Shown here one piece after another: positions 10,963-21,403 of a stretch of DNA of 64,000 nucleotides (positions within the stretch are counted from its first letter, which is position 1; each line of letters begins with the position of its first letter). The translations under genes and the position numbers were made by a program. The notes under the pieces are model-generated. The model had not been told where the DNA came from and made no database searches. It saw nothing but the letters and a program-made list of their open reading frames with translations. The stretch comes from Epiperipatus broadwayi (Eukaryota; Onychophora; Udeonychophora; Euonychophora; Peripatidae), in the NCBI GenBank assembly GCA_028023455.1, contig JAQFVV010000351.1, positions 62,001 through 126,000 of the forward strand. Direction: 5' to 3'.

Positions 10963-13900
10963 TTCAGAAAAATACATAATTATCACTCAAACTAGACAAA
11001 TAGACAATTGAATTAGTTAAAGAAATAAAAGTTTTCTATTGAAATATTGTGATTGTAAATTTATTGGCATTAAAGATATAATTAAAAAAAAACACATATA
11101 TAGTGTTTAACATTTTAATACAAAACTGCAAACAACTTTTAATGGCTGAAAACTATTTATATTACATTATTGAACAGCCTACTTTAAGGAATATATATAT
11201 ATACATATAATTAAATCATAATGTTTCTGGTGTAGACTTTCAAATTCTTATACGATAATGATCTATGAAAAAGATATCAGCCCAAACTCTTTTACTGTAA
11301 ATTGTTTTTCAGTTGTTTTTGCCTCTAATATGAAGATTCAGGTGAAATCATTTAAAAATCGGAGGCTATTTTGACAATTTCATGTATAACAATAGAAAGC
11401 AGTCTGATTTTTTGTTCAATATTTTACAAGACTGTAAAGAGCACTGTGACTTAATTTGATTGTTTATATTTGCTTTACCAATGAGTATTTAGTTATTATA
11501 TATATAACTCAGAGTAATACTAAATATTTCCGTTGGTATTATAATGTGGGAAAAATTATCTACAACTATTGAGAAATATATATAATACTGCATTTAAAGT
11601 TTAATACTATATATAAATATTTTAATATGTGGAAATTTCCGGTTTTAATTTTAATTAAGAAAAAAACTATGTATTTGAGAATATATTAAAATTTAAATGC
11701 CAAAATAATTTCATTATAATGGTATTTGAACAGAAAGTCAGGCGATAATATCTGATGTGAGATTCAGAGGTTTACACATCTAGCTTACGAGTGATTGAAG
11801 ATGTTCCAAGAAACACATGTATAGTTAGAAAGATCGATCTTGAATTCTTTTGTGGGAAATAGTTTATGAGAAGAAAAAGCTCATTACAGAAACATTCTAA
11901 ATAAATTTGGTTGTATGTACATATATATAACATATGAAGAATGTGGGTATGTAAAATATCTTGATTATAAGAAGCAAATGAACATACCATTTACACAAGT
12001 AAGTTATGTATATAAAAAGTAGATCAAAGATTGAAAATAAAGATACATAAAATAAATTCTTATAACTTAAAAACAAAACAGAATTTCGTCTTAATATTAA
12101 ATAATAACGTTTTTTTTTTTAATTATTATTTTGAAATGTCTTCTACTAAGAAAAATATTATGCAAATTGTATTACTATAATAAATTGCCAATAATTTTAT
12201 CGTCTCTTAATCAAAGGTAATGCTTTTTTAAAAGATGAGAAAACAATTCATTTTTATCAATATTAAATGTTTGATGCTTCTAACTTGAAATGCACTGTCG
12301 CTGACTAATTAGCTCAAAGAAAACTGGCAACTGCAAAGTGCAAAATAAGAAGCTTCATAAGATTCTAGAATGACTGGGAAGGAACAAAACCTTCTCCAAG
12401 GACTCAACTGCCTTGTCAAAATGCTTAAAGAAACCATTTCGCGTCAAGTACTTCCTTGATAAATTAGATTGTTAAAACAATGTGAGCAATTGAAACTTTT
12501 TTTTAAAATAACTGTGAAATGCACAAATACGTAAACAAAAATAGATATTATTAAATGTAATGTTCCATTACTATTTTAAAAAAATAATAATTATTAAAAT
12601 ATTTAGTGATAAATATATTTTCTTTTATATACTAAACCATTAATTGTTCGTGTTTTTTAAAACTTAATATAAATTAATGTATTACATTAATAATAGTGTT
12701 TTTGTTTTTTTTTAAAGAAAATAACTAATACAACTTTATACTTTATTACTTATTATTATTATTAAGTCTTTCTGAAAAATAAATTAAATCTTACTGTGGT
12801 ATTTTTTTAAAGACATGTGACCCCCCGCGCACATTATAAGAATTATCTTAAGCACCTTTTAAAAATGTATAATGACAATTGTTTCCACTGGAAAGAGATG
12901 ACAGAAAGTAGAAAGCAGTGGCGAGCTACAATTAAACATGGCGTTAAAATGTATTAGAAAAAAAAGTAAAACATTAAGTAAATAGAAAAATGGACCAACA
13001 TTTTCAGACATATTTGTATTTCTCAGATTGATATGTATAGTATAGAAAAACTCATTTCCAGAATTTGTTTTTTTTTTCTCTTGCTATTTTTGAAGTTGGA
13101 ATGACTATATTCATTTTCATGGCTTAATAACTTTTAATTATTACACGGAGATATTATATATATATCTGTTAATGAAAGAAGTTTATAAAATATTGCTTCT
13201 CCATCAGATTGTCACCCTCATTGAATATGATTCAAATGTGAAATTTATAAATTTTACAGAAAATTAATTTTTTTAACAAATTTAGAATTTTTTTCTATAT
13301 ATTCAGCCTACTGCTAATTCACTTAGTCATCAAATTATTTATTGGTGAATATTTACTTATTTTAAACCCGAGATTAACAATAATCATGAGAAAGATAAAA
13401 ATCTTCACTGACTGCAGTTAACAAACCTAGTGAGTAATGTTTTTTCACTATTCCTTTGTGCAGGGATATCTGAGAAACTTTGCAATGGGTTAGTATTTGG
13501 CTATTTTTTTTATTTATATGAATAATGTAAACAAAAGTAAATACTAAGACATTTAACAACAAAACAGGTTAAAAGTTTTAGTTATGCTTGCAATTGATTT
13601 TTTTTAAAAAATGATAATTATATATTTATATAGTTTGTAAATTTATACATATACTATACTATTAAATTCATTATCGAGCCATGTAAACTCTAGTTTTTTA
13701 TTTTTTCATATACTCTTCAGAAAAACATTTATTTTAATATATTATAATATAACTTTATTGATAAAATTTAAAACTACCATTTATATAACGATTTAACCGG
13801 CATTGCACATGCAATATTTGTAATGTTTTTAAAGTTATAATTTTATAATGTTATAATAATCAGCATATTACAATTCCAAAAATATCCTTACACATTAAAA

Positions 13901-14465
13901 TGAAATAAAAGAAATAAAATGTAATTTAAATTCTAAGCTTTCTTTTTAAATTCGAAAAACTTTAGATATTAGCATAATTATATTATTCCATATAAACACC
14001 AAACCATCACTCCTCAAACATAAAATTATTAAATTTGTTAAATTATTATGTAAATTTTAATTTTTAAGATTAAATTATCATATAATAACAATTAAATATA
14101 TTCATAAATTTATATTCTATTTTTTACTTATATCTGCTTATACACTAAATGTTTAGATATTTAAGATCTACAGCATTAGAACATTTGCTGAATAAGACAG
14201 GATTACTTGAAAGGAATTGGGGAGCTGCTTCCTTATTTTTGGTGACTTTGCCTATTTGTTTACTAAGTAATAGTAACTTAATGTTTTCCTGAAGGTTTGT
14301 GAGGATGGTATTTTGCTTGTATTTATAGATTGGACTATTTCAATATCTAATATTAGGTATTGAATGTCTTTAGAAAAAATTATTTCCAATTTTCAATTAC
14401 ATTCAACTGTTAGGAATAATACACAGATTAATCTTTGCACAATATTTTGAATGGAATTCTTTTTC
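10963..14465. other. Non-coding AT-rich sequence, nothing recognised
   Basis: No gene or repeat family identified. About 12290-12480 is of higher complexity, with a 30-codon frame beginning MTGKEQNLLQGLNCLV, but it is too short to assign. The frames at 11772-11990 and 13374-13562 have no recognisable features. Confidence 0.55.
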
Positions 14466-14592
14466 TCTCTTCTTCAGGTGTTGCTAGCCAGATCCATGCT
14501 AGTACTAGGATGGGAATCAAATCTGGACCCTCAAATTCTTGAGTATTGAGTTTCAAAATAATGCTCTAACTGACAGAACCATTAAGCCAAAT
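14466..14592 (-). mobile_element. tRNA-derived SINE (family s1)
   Basis: Read on the minus strand, a tRNA-like head contains an A-box-like GTCAGTTAGAGCA and a B-box-like GTCCAGATTTGATTCCC, followed by a tail with TAGTACTAG and CACCTGAAGAAGAG. The B box and tail recur in the plus-strand copy near 20.3 kb, which supports a dispersed pol III-type SINE rather than a tRNA gene. No acceptor stem or CCA is present. Confidence 0.7.
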
Positions 14593-14639
14593 GCAACAAT
14601 CAGTAGAAATTCCATATACTTATCTATCAGTTTCTTTTC

Positions 14640-15890
14640 TGATTTCTCCACTTTTTTCTTAAGAGCAAAGTTGATTAATAGTTTTCATGCATTATGTATA
14701 GTAACATTAGATTGACTTATAGGATTATTCATCATTGTCACTTGAGCAGCTTCTTTAAATTTTCTTCTTTGTATTTTCCTCTCTATCCAATATTTTTGTA
14801 TTTCATGTGTTCATTGTTTTGTACATGGTCTGCTACCTTAGTCACACCTGTTTTTTCTCTTCTAGTCATCAGTTTGTGCTCTTGCAATTGCTTTTCAATG
14901 GGGTGAGTCATCTCACCAATGTAAATTCTTACACATTTATATGGTATTTTATAGATGCAGTTTTTGCTTTTCAACATTTCAAGATTCAGCTTTATTAAAT
15001 GTTAGAATTTTTTTTATAGTGTGATATGGCTCTGAAAAGCTGTTCTAATGTTATACTGATTAGAATTTTTCTTAATTTGTCAGTTATTTTTGGATATGTT
15101 TTGATACATTACAGTATGAATAATTGTTTTTCCTTTGATGGTTCTTTTTGTTGTCTAGTTATGGTTTTGTTAATGACTGATGATGGATAACCATTTTTTA
15201 TAAAAGTTGGTTCTACATAGATTTTTTTCCAAATCACTCATTTCTAAAGAAACTACTTTTATTCTATTCCATAGTGATAAGATAACTTCATATTTCATGT
15301 TTTTACTGTCATAGGATATATATGCTAAGTATTTTTCTGTATGTGTGGGTTTTGAGCAAACTATAGTTTTATTTTGCCATGTGGGAATCTTGACACAAGA
15401 ATATCTAAGAATGCCAATTTTTGTTATTGTTAATAAACATCACATGACTACCATCTCTTATGCTTGTGTATAACTGTTGTTAAAACAGGCAAAACTCACT
15501 ATATGTATGCTACACACAGCAAGCTAGAGTAATCAATGGATGCCAGAAGGCTTGTGCATAATTGAAGGGCATGTGATGTATTAGTGCTCCACCATGTGGT
15601 ATCATTAACATAGAAAGCCAAACTTTAGGAAGATATTGAATAGTCTTTATGGCTGTAGTTTCAAGTTCTTCAATGCAAATATTGATAATCATGGGTGACA
15701 ATAGTGAGCCTTATCCATCACTTAATTTTGTTCAAAGAATTCAGAGTTGTATTTAAATAGGTTTTTTTATGCAGAATGTTGATAGTTTTATTATACTATC
15801 AATAGGAATAGTTGCCATAGTTTATAAGCAATTATCACCACTTAATCTTTTTCTCATAATATTCAATACTTCTTGATGTTTCTTTGGGTT
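14640..15890 (-). pseudogene. Penelope-like element (PLE), RT and GIY-YIG endonuclease remnants
   Basis: From the N-terminal side on the minus strand: an RT segment with NSEFFEQN-like and SPMIINICIEELE (the SPxxANLYMEEFE block of PLEs), then PKVW and, one frame over, YVNDTTWWST (the YVDD box with one Asp changed to Asn). After an intruding repeat (15428-15557) come ILRYSCVKIPTWQNKTI and SKPTHTEKYLAY, matching the PLE KPTHTDRYLxY block. At 14783-14977 is a GIY-YIG domain with CIYKIPYKCVRIYIGEMTHP. PLEs are retroelements whose RT is paired with this endonuclease. Frameshifts and stops make the copy dead, and its 5' part is missing. Family recognition rests on three independent blocks in correct order. 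Confidence 0.88.
15428..15557. mobile_element. Truncated hammerhead family 2 fragment inside the PLE
   Basis: The sequence from AACATCACATGACTACCAT through AAAACAGGCAAAACTCACTA to GGATGCCAGAAGGCTTGTGC matches one end of the family-2 elements (compare 21195-21285 and, inverted, 34780-34835). It interrupts the PLE between the YVDD-like box and the KPTHT block. The ribozyme-bearing half is absent. No clear target duplication was found. Confidence 0.75.
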
Positions 15891-16515
15891 GTCTATTTAG
15901 AACTTTTTTAATGACAGTGAATGAATACCATCACTATAGAACAGAGAAAAAGAAGTTTATTCAGAAACCAGTGGTTTTCTATATAGAACAAATTCTTATG
16001 AAAAATGGTTATCTATCAGATGTTATTAAGAAAGCTGTAAAGAGACAACAAAAAGATCCAGCAAAGGAAAAATATCAGAAATAATAGACAAATTTAGGAA
16101 ACTCTGACATAAGTATAAAATCAGAACAGTTTTCCAGAGCCATACCAAATTATGAGGAATTGTAAGTCTCCAATGTCTAAACATGAAATGCTGAAAAGCA
16201 AAAACTGCACTTATGAAATACCATGGCAATGTGGAAGAATATACATTGATGATACCAGTCACCCCATTGAAAAGTGATTAGAAAAGAGAAAACAGATCTA
16301 TTTATGGTATTAGATAATGTTTGTACTGATGAATATAATATATTCAACTGGGAAAATATAAAAATATTGAATAGAGAGGAAGAGGTACAAAGAAAATAAT
16401 TCAAAGAAGCTGCTCACATGGCAATGGTGAATAACCCCATAGGTCAATTTAGTGTGACTATACATAATGGAAAACACTAATCAACTTTGCTCTTAGGAAA
16501 AAGTAGTGAAATTAA
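15884..16515 (+). pseudogene. Second PLE 3' part, inverted relative to the first
   Basis: Plus-strand frame 15884-16084 contains FIQKPVVFYIEQILMKNGYL and KKAVKRQQKDPAKEK, the region before the PLE endonuclease. Further on, in another frame, CTYEIPWQCGRIYIDDTSHP is the GIY-YIG motif (with YIG changed to YID), clearly the same family as the minus-strand copy (KIPYKCVRIYIGEMTHP). The 3' untranslated part (AGCTGCTCACATGGCAATGG through AATCAACTTTGCTCTTA) also matches 14640-14765 in inverse orientation. The two copies are thus arranged tail-outward as a ~1.9-kb imperfect palindrome. Confidence 0.85.
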
Positions 16516-16820
16516 GAAAAACAATAAAATAAATAATTAAATTTTTCATGTTTATTCAATAACATGTGTACTTTTAGTCGTATTCTATTTTACTAATAAA
16601 AATATTTGTAAATATATTGTTTCTTACTATAAGGTCTAATTAAGAATAACTCAATCTGTGTTTTAAAACTAGAGATAGCAATTTTAAATATAAAGTTGAT
16701 TAATGATTTATCTCAGGGTTTTATAAAGTAAGAAAATTAATGCATGGATATCAAGTGTGTTTATGCATTTTAGCATATGACAATGTAAGACCTTTTATGT
16801 ACACTATCCTACCCAATACT
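16516..16820. other. Non-coding, nothing recognised
   Basis: AT-rich spacer with no recognised feature, ending in a T-rich tract at the start of the next repeat. Confidence 0.6.
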
Positions 16821-16914
16821 TTTTTTTTTTTTTTTATAGATTAGATAACTTTCATATTTTTCCATTCTTTTTTATTTCATAAATAATTTTATATAAATAT
16901 ACAATAAAAGACAA

Positions 16915-16958
16915 ATAACCCCCAAGATGCATTTCATGCTGAACCAGGCCAGGTCATC
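16915..16958 (-). ncRNA. Hammerhead relic, family 3 upstream copy (core deleted)
   Basis: The minus strand retains CAGCAUGAAAUGCAUCUUGG, that is half of stem II, GAAA, a U/A stem III with a GC loop, cleavage triplet AUC and the start of stem I. The CUGAUGA box is deleted. It preserves the better stem I strand UUGGG, fully complementary to the CCCAA of the downstream copy. Confidence 0.7.
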
Positions 16959-17315
16959 ATTTCTCATATATATCTTTTATTACATGAAGAGTATTTATGC
17001 AGAACAAATTGTCTCATTTTTATTTTCAAGCGTTAATTTACTCCTCTCCCAACCTTTACGTTATCAACTTTTTGATAAACACGTAATGATTATTAATAAT
17101 CATTTATTAAACTGGAGATTTTCTCTAGCACAGATATAAATTTTAATCCAAGTTAAAGATTAATTTATCTGATTTTCAGTACACACACATGGCTATTTGC
17201 GTTTTTCTTTCTCCCACGCGTAATATCTTTTTTATAGATTAGACAACTTCCATATTTCTCCATTATTTTTTATTTCATAAATAATTTCACATAAATAAAT
17301 CTACAATAAAAGTCA

Positions 17316-17375
17316 AATAATCCTAAGATACATTTCGTGCTGAACCAGCACTCATCAGTTGGGCCAGGTCATCAT
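17316..17375 (-). ncRNA. Type I hammerhead ribozyme, family 3
   Basis: Minus strand: CUGAUGA, then a perfect six-pair stem II (GUGCUG, loop GUU, CAGCAC), GAAA, a minimal stem III (U/A plus the A15.1-U16.1 pair, loop GU) and cleavage triplet AUC, cut predicted between 17327 and 17326. Stem I pairs CCCAA before the core with UUAGG after the site (one mismatch; the sister copy has UUGGG, which restores full pairing), with possible outer pairing of AUGACC to the downstream strand. The strong stem II and complete core make a chance match unlikely. Confidence 0.82.
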
Positions 17376-17399
17376 CTCTCATATACATCTTTTTTACTT

Positions 17400-17749
17400 T
17401 TGTATTTCAGAAAGCATTAGTACAGTAGAAATGTACTTAATCCAGATAAATTTTGTGTAAACTAATATCTTAAATATGATCTTTGTATTGTGCATATGCA
17501 ATGATGATGTTTCTTTAATAACGACAAAGATAAATATTTTAAAAAATAACAATTACTTTATTACACAATATAAATAAATGATAAAAACAAATAAAGAAAA
17601 TATAAAATATCTCATAAATATTTATATTTGTTTCCTAAATCTAATTTGAACTTGGGATATAGAAAGTGTGTTATCAGAGAGTCTTATAAAAACACTAACA
17701 TTAAATAGGAATAGTTATTATTTTAAAATAAATAATCCTCAACTCAAAT
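17400..17749. other. Non-coding, nothing recognised
   Basis: No gene or repeat identified. Confidence 0.6.
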
Positions 17750-17866
17750 ATTACTACTGCTATTACTACTCCTACTTCTACCAATAACATTACCACCACC
17801 ACTACAACTACTATTACCACTACTACTACTACTACTATTACTGCTGCTACTACTAGTAGAAGTAAT
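17750..17866. repeat. Imperfect (TAC)n trinucleotide repeat
   Basis: Interrupted ACT/TAC-type trinucleotides over about 115 bp. Confidence 0.9.
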
Positions 17867-18289
17867 AGGAGGAGCAGTTTTAAATGACTTTAATTTGATA
17901 TCATAAGTGTGTGTATCCACTTTTACATACTATGGAAACAAAAATACCCATTATTTATTTTTGCACATGGATAAAAGAATTACAAAAACTGTATGACACT
18001 ATAAGACCAATACAATTAAAGACAAGAATTATGAAGACATGTCAATGATTTTTACATAACAATGTGAAAATAAAATTAGAAAGTATTAATTCATAACAAT
18101 ATCAATAATAAATACAAAAAAAAGTGAAAATCAGGTAAAGTACAGTAAGAATAAGATCTATATTTCACAGTGGAGTTGGTAATTTGACCAAGCTCCAAGT
18201 TGCTGATACTATATCTACTGAGGCTAATACATAGTCCCTTATTTTAATTTTAATCAACTTATTTAGAAAGACAGATTTAAGTTTACAAG

Positions 18290-20200
18290 ATGTGGGATTA
18301 AATACAAAGTGACATCTCATAAACCAGAGTGTCAATTGGGAATAAAATATAAATTGTTAGCCTTATAGTTGGAAACAACTCTCTCTGAATATTTTCTATT
18401 AAGATCTTTAATGAGGAGTTTGAATTATGAGTAATTACAGAAATAAGTTCTTGATATGACTGTAGGGAAACACATTGGGAGACAAAATGTTCCATTATTT
18501 CATCTTTCCTATCACATTAAGAACAATTAGCATCAATATTTGCAAATATTTTCTCAGCAAGAAAAGCATTGGTGGGTAGATCTTGCAAATTGATTTTTAT
18601 TAAAAACAATCCAGGTATTTAGGCTCCAAGTATCAAAATCTGAACCTTTGAATTATGGATTTATCTGAAATATTAAGGAAACTAATAGGTAATTCAAAGG
18701 GATTGGAATTAGTGGCTCTATAATGAGCTTCTCATATTTAATTTTTGTTGAAAACAAACTAGGAGCAGGTTCTTTATTCTTGAAAATGAATTTAATCAGA
18801 CTATATATACATTTATTTTTTTGAAGTGGAGTGTCTAATGAACACCTGAAAATTTTGATATATAGTATAAATCTTAGTTAATGCATTATATGTTTTCTGA
18901 TAATAAAAAGCCATTCAGTCTTGAATGTTTTTGCAGATTTTTAATGCCTATTGCTATTGCTTTTTTATTCCATATTAGCTTTGTACAAAATGAGTTGACT
19001 TTTTTTGTGAATAAGTTAGTGAATTTAATGATAGGTGCATGATAATTTATTTTTGGAAATATTAGTATGTTAGTGAGTGAAATTTTACTATGCAATGAGA
19101 GATACATTTTAAAAGTGATTTTATTACTTTTTTAATTGCAATTAATAATTGCTCTTGTATAATTATTGTCATTGCATTCATAGCAAGGTGAATTGGGAAT
19201 CCAAGAAACTTATGAGGAGGGGAACTGCAAACTGAATAAATTTAATTACCAGAAAGTATACTCCAAATAGATGTTTTGTCTTTGTGAAATTTTAAAGAAT
19301 AAGCTTCAGAGTAATTTTCTAATATAGTATACCTTTTAGGCAGTTATTTTTTGGATGGGAGGAAAATAACAATATCATCCATAAATGAAATATGACAGAT
19401 TGATTGTTTTATAAAGGATACATATATCCCTGATAGTTTAGATTCTATTTCAAATAAGAGAGGGTTAATAAATGTAATGAACAATAGTGAACTAAGGAGG
19501 AAATCTTGAGATATTGAGTTGTGTGGAGAAAAGCCATGGGACATTTTGCCATTAAGTGTAATATCAGTCTTTCTATTCATAAGGAGATTGGCTAGTATAT
19601 ACATTATTGGTATTGGGATATTATGTTGATTGATGACCTCTAGTAGCTTCTCCACAGGTACTGAATCAAATGCAGCCTCTATGTCTAGTTGTATGACAAT
19701 TAATGCAGATTTTCTAGCCTGTCTTATATCATTTATTAACATTTTCAATAACATAAGTGCTTCTGAAGTAAAATATCCCTTTCTAGAAAATTGAAATTTA
19801 GACATTACAGGAAGAATAAGGGGTAGAATTTTACTTTTTAAGAGAGATCCTAAAAGTTTTATGATAAGAGAAGATATCAAAATAGACTGTAGATTATTTA
19901 GAGAAGAAAGTGTATTCTTTTTAAGAAAGAGAACCAGAGTGATACTGGATTAAGTTAATCAATGTCATGTATCTGTTTTAAGAGGTAATTTATCATATTA
20001 TGAATTACTGTGATGGTAAAATGACTAAGATGAGCTGATAAAAATTTAGGAATAGTATGTATTCCTGGGTGTGTGTTATTCAGAATAGAGTTCAATTTCA
20101 GAGCAATCTCATACTTTGTGATATTATGTTCTTCTGTGGTAATGCTAAAGTAGAATGAGAAGAACTTTAGGAAGCATGTTTTTGGAGTCAAGCTTTAAAG
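18290..20200 (-). pseudogene. LINE, Tx1/L1-like reverse transcriptase, decayed
   Basis: In N-to-C order on the minus strand: a pre-RT segment (19955-20191) with FYFSITTEEHNITKYEIALK and NNTHPGIHTIPKFL; the RT palm (19344-19880) with FSRKGYFTSEALMLLKMLIN, LDIEAAFDSV (motif A), ISQDFLLSSLLFITFINPL (the QGxxLSPLLFxxFIxPL block with changes) and FMDDIVIF (catalytic box, usually YADD or FADD); a post-RT segment (18886-19107) with LPKINYH-like sequence and CTKLIWNKKAIA, typical of L1/Tx1; and a C-terminal zinc knuckle CS-stop-CDRKDEIMEHFVSQC. LINEs reverse-transcribe their own RNA at nicked target DNA. Stops, frameshifts and the altered Gly-Gln block show it is dead. No endonuclease or ORF1 is present, so it is 5'-truncated. 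Confidence 0.85.
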
Positions 20201-20246
20201 TGGTAATATATTTGAGAAATCATGTCTCCCTCAACAATAATTTTTG

Positions 20247-20365
20247 ATTCATTGAGCATTACCTCAAAATTCAATCCTTAAGAGGCTGAGGGTCTATGTT
20301 CGAATCCCATATTAGTACTGTCACTGGTCAGGCCAGCAATACCTGAAGATGAAGGGAGAATAATA
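20247..20365 (+). mobile_element. tRNA-derived SINE (family s1)
   Basis: B box TATGTTCGAATCCCA followed by TATTAGTACT, then GGCCAGCAATACCTGAAGAT, the same order as in the minus-strand copy at 14.5 kb. The upstream half (GAGCATTACCTCAAAATTCA) matches the D and anticodon arm region of that copy. It lies just upstream of the LINE in opposite orientation. The better B box suggests a younger copy. Confidence 0.75.
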
Positions 20366-21184
20366 TCTCAAGAAAAAGAGAAATAAAAATTTGGTAATTT
20401 ACATGATATTCAACAGCTTTATTACAATTAACAAAAAAGATATTTATCTTATAATTATTATTAGAGATCATCAAACTTTTGACTTTTGGAAGATTGTATA
20501 AATACAATTTTTCAGGCGTATCTTTTAATCATTTGATTTTCATGCTTTCAAGCACACATTTATTACTGTGAAGATATCATCCATATTTTTATTAGATGTT
20601 CTCTTATTTTCAGCCCTTTGATATATTTCTACTTAATTAGATCAACATTATAATATTTTAAAAGCAAGTCATATTATTGCAGGAGTTGTACCATATATTG
20701 CAATTTTGTTTGTCTTACAAATAACTACAGTTATATATTGTTTATTTCAAGATAAATTGAAAATATATACATCATAATAAATAAAATAGAAAATCATATA
20801 ACATTAAATAGTAATAAAATACCCACTTATATTAAAATATTATCATGACCATGAATCTGCCTATTGTAGAAGTAGAACTTCTCAAGTAAAAATTCATAAA
20901 ACACAAACATTTACATGCAACAGAATAACCAATTTCATTTTAAATACCAACTATTCTTAATAGCAAAGGAAGTTTTTATAAGATTGATGGCCTCAAAATC
21001 AAGATGATAATCAACAAAGTTTCTTTAAATCTTCTTTTTAATTATTATTTTCCACAAAATATAACCTCTGCAATGACTAATAACAGTATTAAGTTCATGA
21101 TTTACAAATCTGAATTCAAATACATATTTTCAAACTCCACTTTTATAAACTTTGACTCCTCCATTAAGTTTCAATTCACTCTAA
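20366..21184. other. Non-coding, nothing recognised
   Basis: AT-rich sequence without a recognised gene. The frame at 21004-21282 runs into the mobile element and is not a gene. Confidence 0.6.
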
Positions 21185-21403
21185 CATATATAAACTTTAT
21201 TAAAACAGACAAAACTCACTATACATTTTGCAACACACAACAAGCTAGAGTAATCAATGGATGCCAGAAGGCTTGTGCATAAAATCCCCATCTAGTGCCT
21301 ACTGATCCAATATCCTCAGACTAGTTTTGCCTGTTTTAATAACAGTTATAAGCAAGCATAAGAAATGGTGATCATGTGATGTTTATATATAAACTTTGTT
21401 ATA
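21185..21403. mobile_element. Hammerhead family 2 element, internally deleted, with target duplication
   Basis: The element of about 185 bp starts near AAAACAGACAAAACTCACTA and ends at GATCATGTGATGT. It is flanked by imperfect direct repeats ATATATAAACTTTATT / ATATATAAACTTTGTT, a probable ~15-bp target-site duplication. Its inner inverted ends are AAAACAGACAAAACT and AGTTTTGCCTGTTTT. Compared with the 34.6-kb copy, it lacks the segment from within the hammerhead to the far inverted repeat; both break ends carry AGTTT (21323-21327), so the deletion joined two short homologies. The remaining half of the ribozyme (stem I 3' strand and stem III) is still visible. Confidence 0.8.

Larger units (their letters stand above)
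16821..17399 (-). mobile_element. Hammerhead retrozyme-like repeat, family 3 (two partial direct copies)
   Basis: Segments 16821-16980 and 17226-17396 are direct repeats (both contain TTTTTTATAGATTAGA, TTTATTTCATAAATAATTT and a CCAGGTCATCAT end) offset by about 398 bp. The downstream copy carries a complete hammerhead on the minus strand. The upstream copy lost 14 bases spanning CACTCATCAGTTGG, which removes the CUGAUGA box and half of stem II. The ~240 bp between the repeats would be the rest of one unit. This parallels the family 1 array and suggests a decayed retrozyme dimer. Confidence 0.75.

Noticed and set aside
17750-17866. Coding trinucleotide repeat
   Set aside because: Interrupted by stops in all useful frames; simple microsatellite.
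20300-20330. tRNA gene based on the strong B box
   Set aside because: No A-box/acceptor arrangement of a real tRNA, and the same downstream tail occurs at 14.5 kb, which indicates a SINE.
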